Made by a program: the position numbers and the translations under genes | Notes under the pieces: model-generated | Seen by the model: the letters and a program-made list of their open reading frames with translations, nothing else | Told to the model about the DNA's origin: nothing | Database searches by the model: none | Part shown: positions 60,988 to 64,000 of the stretch, piece after piece | How positions within the stretch are numbered: the first letter of the stretch is position 1 | Layout: each line of letters opens with the position of its first letter | Source of the DNA: Mumia sp. zg.B17 | Lineage (GTDB): Bacteria; Actinomycetota; Actinomycetes; Propionibacteriales; Nocardioidaceae | Direction of reading: 5' to 3' | NCBI RefSeq assembly: GCF_019550915.1 | Contig: NZ_JAHWCI010000004.1 | Span: forward strand, 1 to 64,000 | Length of the DNA: 64,000 nt

Positions 60988-61335
60988 CTATGACGGCAGT
61001 TCCGGCATGAGTCGCGACAAGACCTCGATGAGCGGGTCGATATCGGTCGTGACGTTTGCCCATACCTGGCGATCGTCAACGACCGCGTAGCCATGAATGA
61101 GCAGGTTCCTGAAACCGATGATCTGCCCGATGTACGGGATCTCGGCCGCGACCTCGGAGTCTTCTTTGCGAACCCGTCCCAGCGCCTCACCGATAATCTC
61201 GAACTGCCGCTCAACAGCGGACCGCAGCAGAGCATCGTCCGCGTAGTCACTCCAGGACTTGTTCGCGCAGAACTCGCGGATGCGCGTCGCAGCACGCCAG
61301 GCATCCCACAGCAACGCCGGCGTCTTAGGCTGCAT
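60988..61335 (-). CDS. hepT: HepT-like HEPN ribonuclease toxin
   Basis: 115 aa. The ATG at 61335 is chosen because it overlaps the upstream antitoxin gene by 11 nt; the longer frame to 61410 lies inside that gene. The HEPN active-site motif R-x4-H-x-Y is present as RNLLIHGY near residue 78-85, and RQFEIIGEALGRV is typical for HepT. In characterised pairs the MNT partner modifies the toxin's Tyr by adding AMP. This gene is downstream of the MNT gene, the usual order. Confidence 0.9.
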   Translation of the reverse strand: MQPKTPALLWDAWRAATRIREFCANKSWSDYADDALLRSAVERQFEIIGEALGRVRKEDSEVAAEIPYIGQIIGFRNLLIHGYAVVDDRQVWANVTTDIDPLIEVLSRLMPELPS

Positions 61336-61618
61336 AGACGTCCTCGGCAGTCTCGCGCGCGGTCGCGGCGAAGAACGGATTCTCGAGCGCGCGAGGAGAA
61401 ACGAGATCAACAGGTCTTCCCAGCAGCTCCTCGAGATCTGCCTTCAGCCCGAAATAGTCGCTCAGTCCGGCGTCACTGGTGAACTCCGCCAGAAAGTCCA
61501 CGTCACTTCGTCGAGGATCGAAGTCGGCCGTCGTGGCGGAACCGAAGACCGTCAGCCGGGTAACGCGGTGGCGTCGACAAAGCACCGCAATGGCGTCGTG
61601 GTCCAGAGTGAGAGCCAT
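61325..61618 (-). CDS. mntA: MNT-domain nucleotidyltransferase antitoxin
   Basis: 97-aa minimal nucleotidyltransferase. The catalytic GS-x10-DxD motif is intact (GSATTADFDPRRSDVDF near residues 25-42), so it can probably AMPylate HepT rather than being an inactive remnant. ELLGRPVDLVSP and the C-terminal tail follow the family. The stop lies within hepT (11-nt overlap). The ~170 bp upstream holds its promoter; I found no clear boxes. Confidence 0.9.
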   Translation of the reverse strand: MALTLDHDAIAVLCRRHRVTRLTVFGSATTADFDPRRSDVDFLAEFTSDAGLSDYFGLKADLEELLGRPVDLVSPRALENPFFAATARETAEDVYAA

Positions 61619-61791
61619 TGCGCCTCCTGCGATTCGTCTGACAGCGCGGTAGTAGTGTCACACGCGTTTCCCCCGAGCCGAGCGTATCCAACGAAGGCGA
61701 CATCCTGACACTTCACATGGGCGGCCGAGGGCAAGAAGCTCACTCGTTGTCGTGTTCCCTCAGGGGTCACTGGAGACCCGCGACGGGCTGC

Positions 61792-62106
61792 TTACGCCCG
61801 GTGCTTCTCCGCGTTCAGCTGCATCTTGCGCGCCGCCGCCTCCCCAAGGTCGATCTCCACCACATCGGCCAGTCGGACCAGATAGAGCAGCACGTCAGCC
61901 ATCTCCTCACCTACCCGCGTGTGGAGCGGCTCACCGACGGCAGCGTCCCGCGCCTCGACGGCGGGCAGCCACTGGAACAGCTCAGCGAGCTCACCAACCT
62001 CGCCGACGAGTGCCAGGAGCAGCGACTTCGGGTCGTGAAACCTCTCCCAGTCGCGCTCCGCAGTGAACGCGCGCATCACGTCGCGCAGTGACAACAGGTC
62101 GGACAT
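61792..62106 (-). CDS. MazG-like nucleotide pyrophosphohydrolase
   Basis: 104 aa. All-alpha NTP pyrophosphohydrolase: the metal-binding pattern E-x2-E-x(n)-E-x2-D is visible as GEVGELAELF and GEEMADVLLYLVRLAD. Short single-domain members (RS21-C6/MazG-like) hydrolyse dNTPs, especially modified ones. It is 13 nt downstream of the DUF2075 gene on the same strand, so the two are almost certainly cotranscribed. Confidence 0.9.
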   Translation of the reverse strand: MSDLLSLRDVMRAFTAERDWERFHDPKSLLLALVGEVGELAELFQWLPAVEARDAAVGEPLHTRVGEEMADVLLYLVRLADVVEIDLGEAAARKMQLNAEKHRA

Positions 62107-62119
62107 GCCGGCCAGCCTT

Positions 62120-63982
62120 TCACGCCCGCTCAGGGATCAACGACTCCAGCAGAGCCTGCGTCTCCGGATCGGTGGAGTAGACGATGGTCCCGCGCATCCC
62201 CCGCGTGAGGAGCACCTTGTACGCGTTGCGGACGGCACGGTCGAACTCCTCGTACGAACCTCGTTTGACGGCGGTGTCGCGACTCCGGTCCGGTTGAGCA
62301 ACCCAGTGATCACCGCGCCATACAAGGTCGGGCCCGAGGATGACGCCCGAATAGTCGTACTCGAATCCCTGCGCGGTGTAGATGCACCCGACCTGCTCGA
62401 AGCCCGCCGGGTCGGTCGCCCAGAACGGGGTGCCAGGCGCGCCGCCATGGGAGGTGGGCTTCCGGTTGTTCCATGGCCGGTGCCAGTCTCCGATCTTGAC
62501 GTCGGGAACGAGCCCGCCGCCCTTGATCGGGTCGCTCCACTCCCAGCAGTAGCCTGCTGCTATCCGAGCTCCATAGCCCTCCCCGAGCATTTCCCGAAGA
62601 TGGTCTTCCATCGGGCTGGGGGCGTCGGCGAGGCGGAGATCGAATGTTGTTTCGTCACCTTCCCACGCGGTGGGTCCGCCCGACTCGAGCCCGAGCAGGC
62701 GGAGCACCCACTGCTCGTACGCACGGCTGCCGCCACAACGGAACTGGCCGTCGAGCGAGATCACGCGGGTTTCGAGACCTTGAGCTCGCGCCGCATCGCG
62801 AATGTCGTCGACGGTGCCGATCTCACCTGGCCGGACCACCTGGTGCTCATCGAGGAGGAACACGGGCACTCGCGCGGCATCGATCAGCTCGGTGACCTGC
62901 AGCTTTCCTGTCCGTTCTGTCGCCTTCGTGTAGCGGTTCGCGGATGTCTCACGCAGGCGGTGGGCCTCGTCGCAGATGAGAACGTCGATGCCGTTCGGCT
63001 GAGCGGTGATGAACTGGTTGAAGTACTTGAAGAGCGACCTCACCCGCGGCGCGCGGGCCCCAGCGACACGACGCAACGTCTGTGTGAAGGCCGACGAGCC
63101 CGTGGCGTGCAGCGCGGTCATCCCGCGGCGCGAGAGTTCGCCGAGAACAGACAACGCGATCACGCTCTTGCCTGATCCGGGGCCGCCCGAGATGACGAGC
63201 ACCTCCTTGGCGTTCAGTCGGTGCGCACGCTCGACCGCGCGGATGACGAGCGAGTACGCGACCTGCTGCTCGTCGAGGAGGACGAACTGCTCGCGTCGCT
63301 GTACCTCATCGGCTGCGAGCGCCATCAGCTGCTTGCTCGGCCGGATGGCAGAGGAGAGGAGGTCGTCAGCGACGCTCACCCCCGGGGCGTCGCTGAGCTT
63401 CGTCTGGAGGAACTCGAGGAACTCCCCGCGCCGCTGTCCGGTGAAGAGGCGCCCCTGCTCATCTTCGCGGAGCTCCCACAGGTCGGAGACGTCGAGATCG
63501 GTCGCGTTGTGCAGGTACGCCGCGCCAGAAAGATGGTCAACGTCACCGCCTACGGAAGCAACGAAGTCGGAGATGTAGGTGCAGTAGCGCCGAACCTGCT
63601 CGACCGGGTGCAGCCGCTCCCCTGCGCCATCGAGCTGAACGATCGTGTCCGAGTCCTCGAGTAGATGCGCCCGCGACCACTGTTTGAGCTCGATGACGAC
63701 ATACGACGACTCCCCCGTGCGCGGATGGGTGCCGCAGAGGATGACGTCAGCTCGCTTGCTCGTCAGCGGGAGCTGATACTCGACCAGCGCCTCAACCTTC
63801 TCCAGACGTGCCTCGACGAGGTCTGCGGACAGCACTTGGAGACTTCGCTCCCACGAGCGCACTTCGGCTGGCGCCACTGAACGTCCGAGGCGATGCCGGA
63901 ACTGCTCGGAGAGCACAGGCACCAGAGATCCATCCTCGATCTGAGCACGCAAACGTGCGACAGACCCGCGATATAGCGGCAC
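62120..63982 (-). CDS. DUF2075-family helicase/ATPase with N-terminal nuclease-like domain
   Basis: 620 aa as read; the GTG at 63982 is 18 nt from the window edge and the frame stays open, so the true start may lie outside. The N-terminal ~170 residues contain a PD-(D/E)XK-like pattern (RADVILCGTH ... YVVIELKQW). The DUF2075 motor follows: Walker A GGPGSGKS near 264, DEAHRL in VLICDEAHRL near 342, LDEHQVVRPGE, and SLDGQFRCGG. The C-terminal part has YTAQGFEYDYSGVILG and YKVLLTRGMRGTIVYS, as in SF1 helicases. It is cotranscribed with a MazG-like enzyme; such pairs look like phage-defence or nucleotide-stress units (inference). Confidence 0.82.
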   Translation of the reverse strand: MPLYRGSVARLRAQIEDGSLVPVLSEQFRHRLGRSVAPAEVRSWERSLQVLSADLVEARLEKVEALVEYQLPLTSKRADVILCGTHPRTGESSYVVIELKQWSRAHLLEDSDTIVQLDGAGERLHPVEQVRRYCTYISDFVASVGGDVDHLSGAAYLHNATDLDVSDLWELREDEQGRLFTGQRRGEFLEFLQTKLSDAPGVSVADDLLSSAIRPSKQLMALAADEVQRREQFVLLDEQQVAYSLVIRAVERAHRLNAKEVLVISGGPGSGKSVIALSVLGELSRRGMTALHATGSSAFTQTLRRVAGARAPRVRSLFKYFNQFITAQPNGIDVLICDEAHRLRETSANRYTKATERTGKLQVTELIDAARVPVFLLDEHQVVRPGEIGTVDDIRDAARAQGLETRVISLDGQFRCGGSRAYEQWVLRLLGLESGGPTAWEGDETTFDLRLADAPSPMEDHLREMLGEGYGARIAAGYCWEWSDPIKGGGLVPDVKIGDWHRPWNNRKPTSHGGAPGTPFWATDPAGFEQVGCIYTAQGFEYDYSGVILGPDLVWRGDHWVAQPDRSRDTAVKRGSYEEFDRAVRNAYKVLLTRGMRGTIVYSTDPETQALLESLIPERA

Positions 63983-64000
63983 GACCCACCCCAGGAAGAC

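Noticed and set aside
61654-61712. AGTGTCA/TGACACT inverted repeat upstream of the MNT gene
   Set aside because: Arms of only 7 bp with a 45-bp spacer; could be chance, and no promoter boxes align with it.
1-64000. tRNA, rRNA, CRISPR or insertion sequence
   Set aside because: No cloverleaf with a CCA-type end, no regularly spaced repeats and no transposase motifs were found between the genes.

Overview
The window is about 70% G+C. It uses many GTG and a few TTG starts, most operon junctions are 4-nt ATGA/GTGA overlaps, and several promoters sit 6-7 nt upstream of the start codon as in leaderless mRNAs. Together with the gene families this points to a high-GC actinobacterium, probably Nocardioidaceae (Nocardioides/Aeromicrobium type); that placement is inference, since no rRNA is present. 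I saw no tRNA, rRNA, CRISPR array, insertion sequence or replication origin. No gene-free stretch exceeds about 300 bp. The first ~60 bases are C/G-only low-complexity sequence and look like a contig edge.

Region 1 (1-9.7 kb) is a translationally coupled catabolic operon: two sugar ABC permeases, a large secreted PIG-L-type deacetylase, glucosamine-6-phosphate deaminase, an LhgO-like FAD oxidase, a DapA/NanA-type aldolase and a fumarylacetoacetase-family protein, followed by a DUF1624/HGSNAT-like membrane acyltransferase. It suggests uptake and breakdown of an amino sugar or sugar acid. Region 2 (9.7-16.7 kb) holds a small zinc-ribbon protein and an AddB-like plus AddA/UvrD-like nuclease-helicase pair. 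Region 3 (16.7-24 kb) is mixed: VapBC-type toxin-antitoxin with phased operator repeats, a secreted M15 peptidase, a predicted polymorphic toxin with its immunity gene, an AIM24 protein, an EF-G/Tet-type GTPase and a HesB-fold protein.

Region 4 (24-35.5 kb) has a Tat-exported sulfatase and a nine-gene operon read leftwards: branched-chain-type ABC transporter (LivKGFHM), CoA ligase, TetR regulator, 3-hydroxybutyrate-dehydrogenase-like SDR and an alpha/beta hydrolase. The operon has a good sigma70 promoter with a palindromic operator just downstream. It looks like uptake and CoA activation of a carboxylic acid. Region 5 (35.6-39.3 kb) is the most unusual block: a Ycf46-type AAA+ ATPase, a Ycf35/DUF1257-like protein, a DUF2997 protein, a membrane helix-hairpin-helix protein and a small radical-SAM/4Fe-4S protein in one overlapping operon. 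Region 6 (39.3-47.6 kb) has an exported glycoside-hydrolase-like protein with an inserted lectin-like domain, an RpiR/SIS regulator, a divinyl-chlorophyllide-reductase-like protein and a large M14 metallocarboxypeptidase.

Region 7 (47.6-64 kb) is accessory in character: two divergent SNF2-type helicases (one ending in a DUF3883 nuclease-like domain), acetyltransferases, a PadR/HAAS pair, PPK2, a lipoprotein, an MNT/HepT toxin-antitoxin pair, and a MazG-like pyrophosphohydrolase next to a DUF2075 nuclease-helicase. The last resembles a defence-type pair and runs to the window edge.
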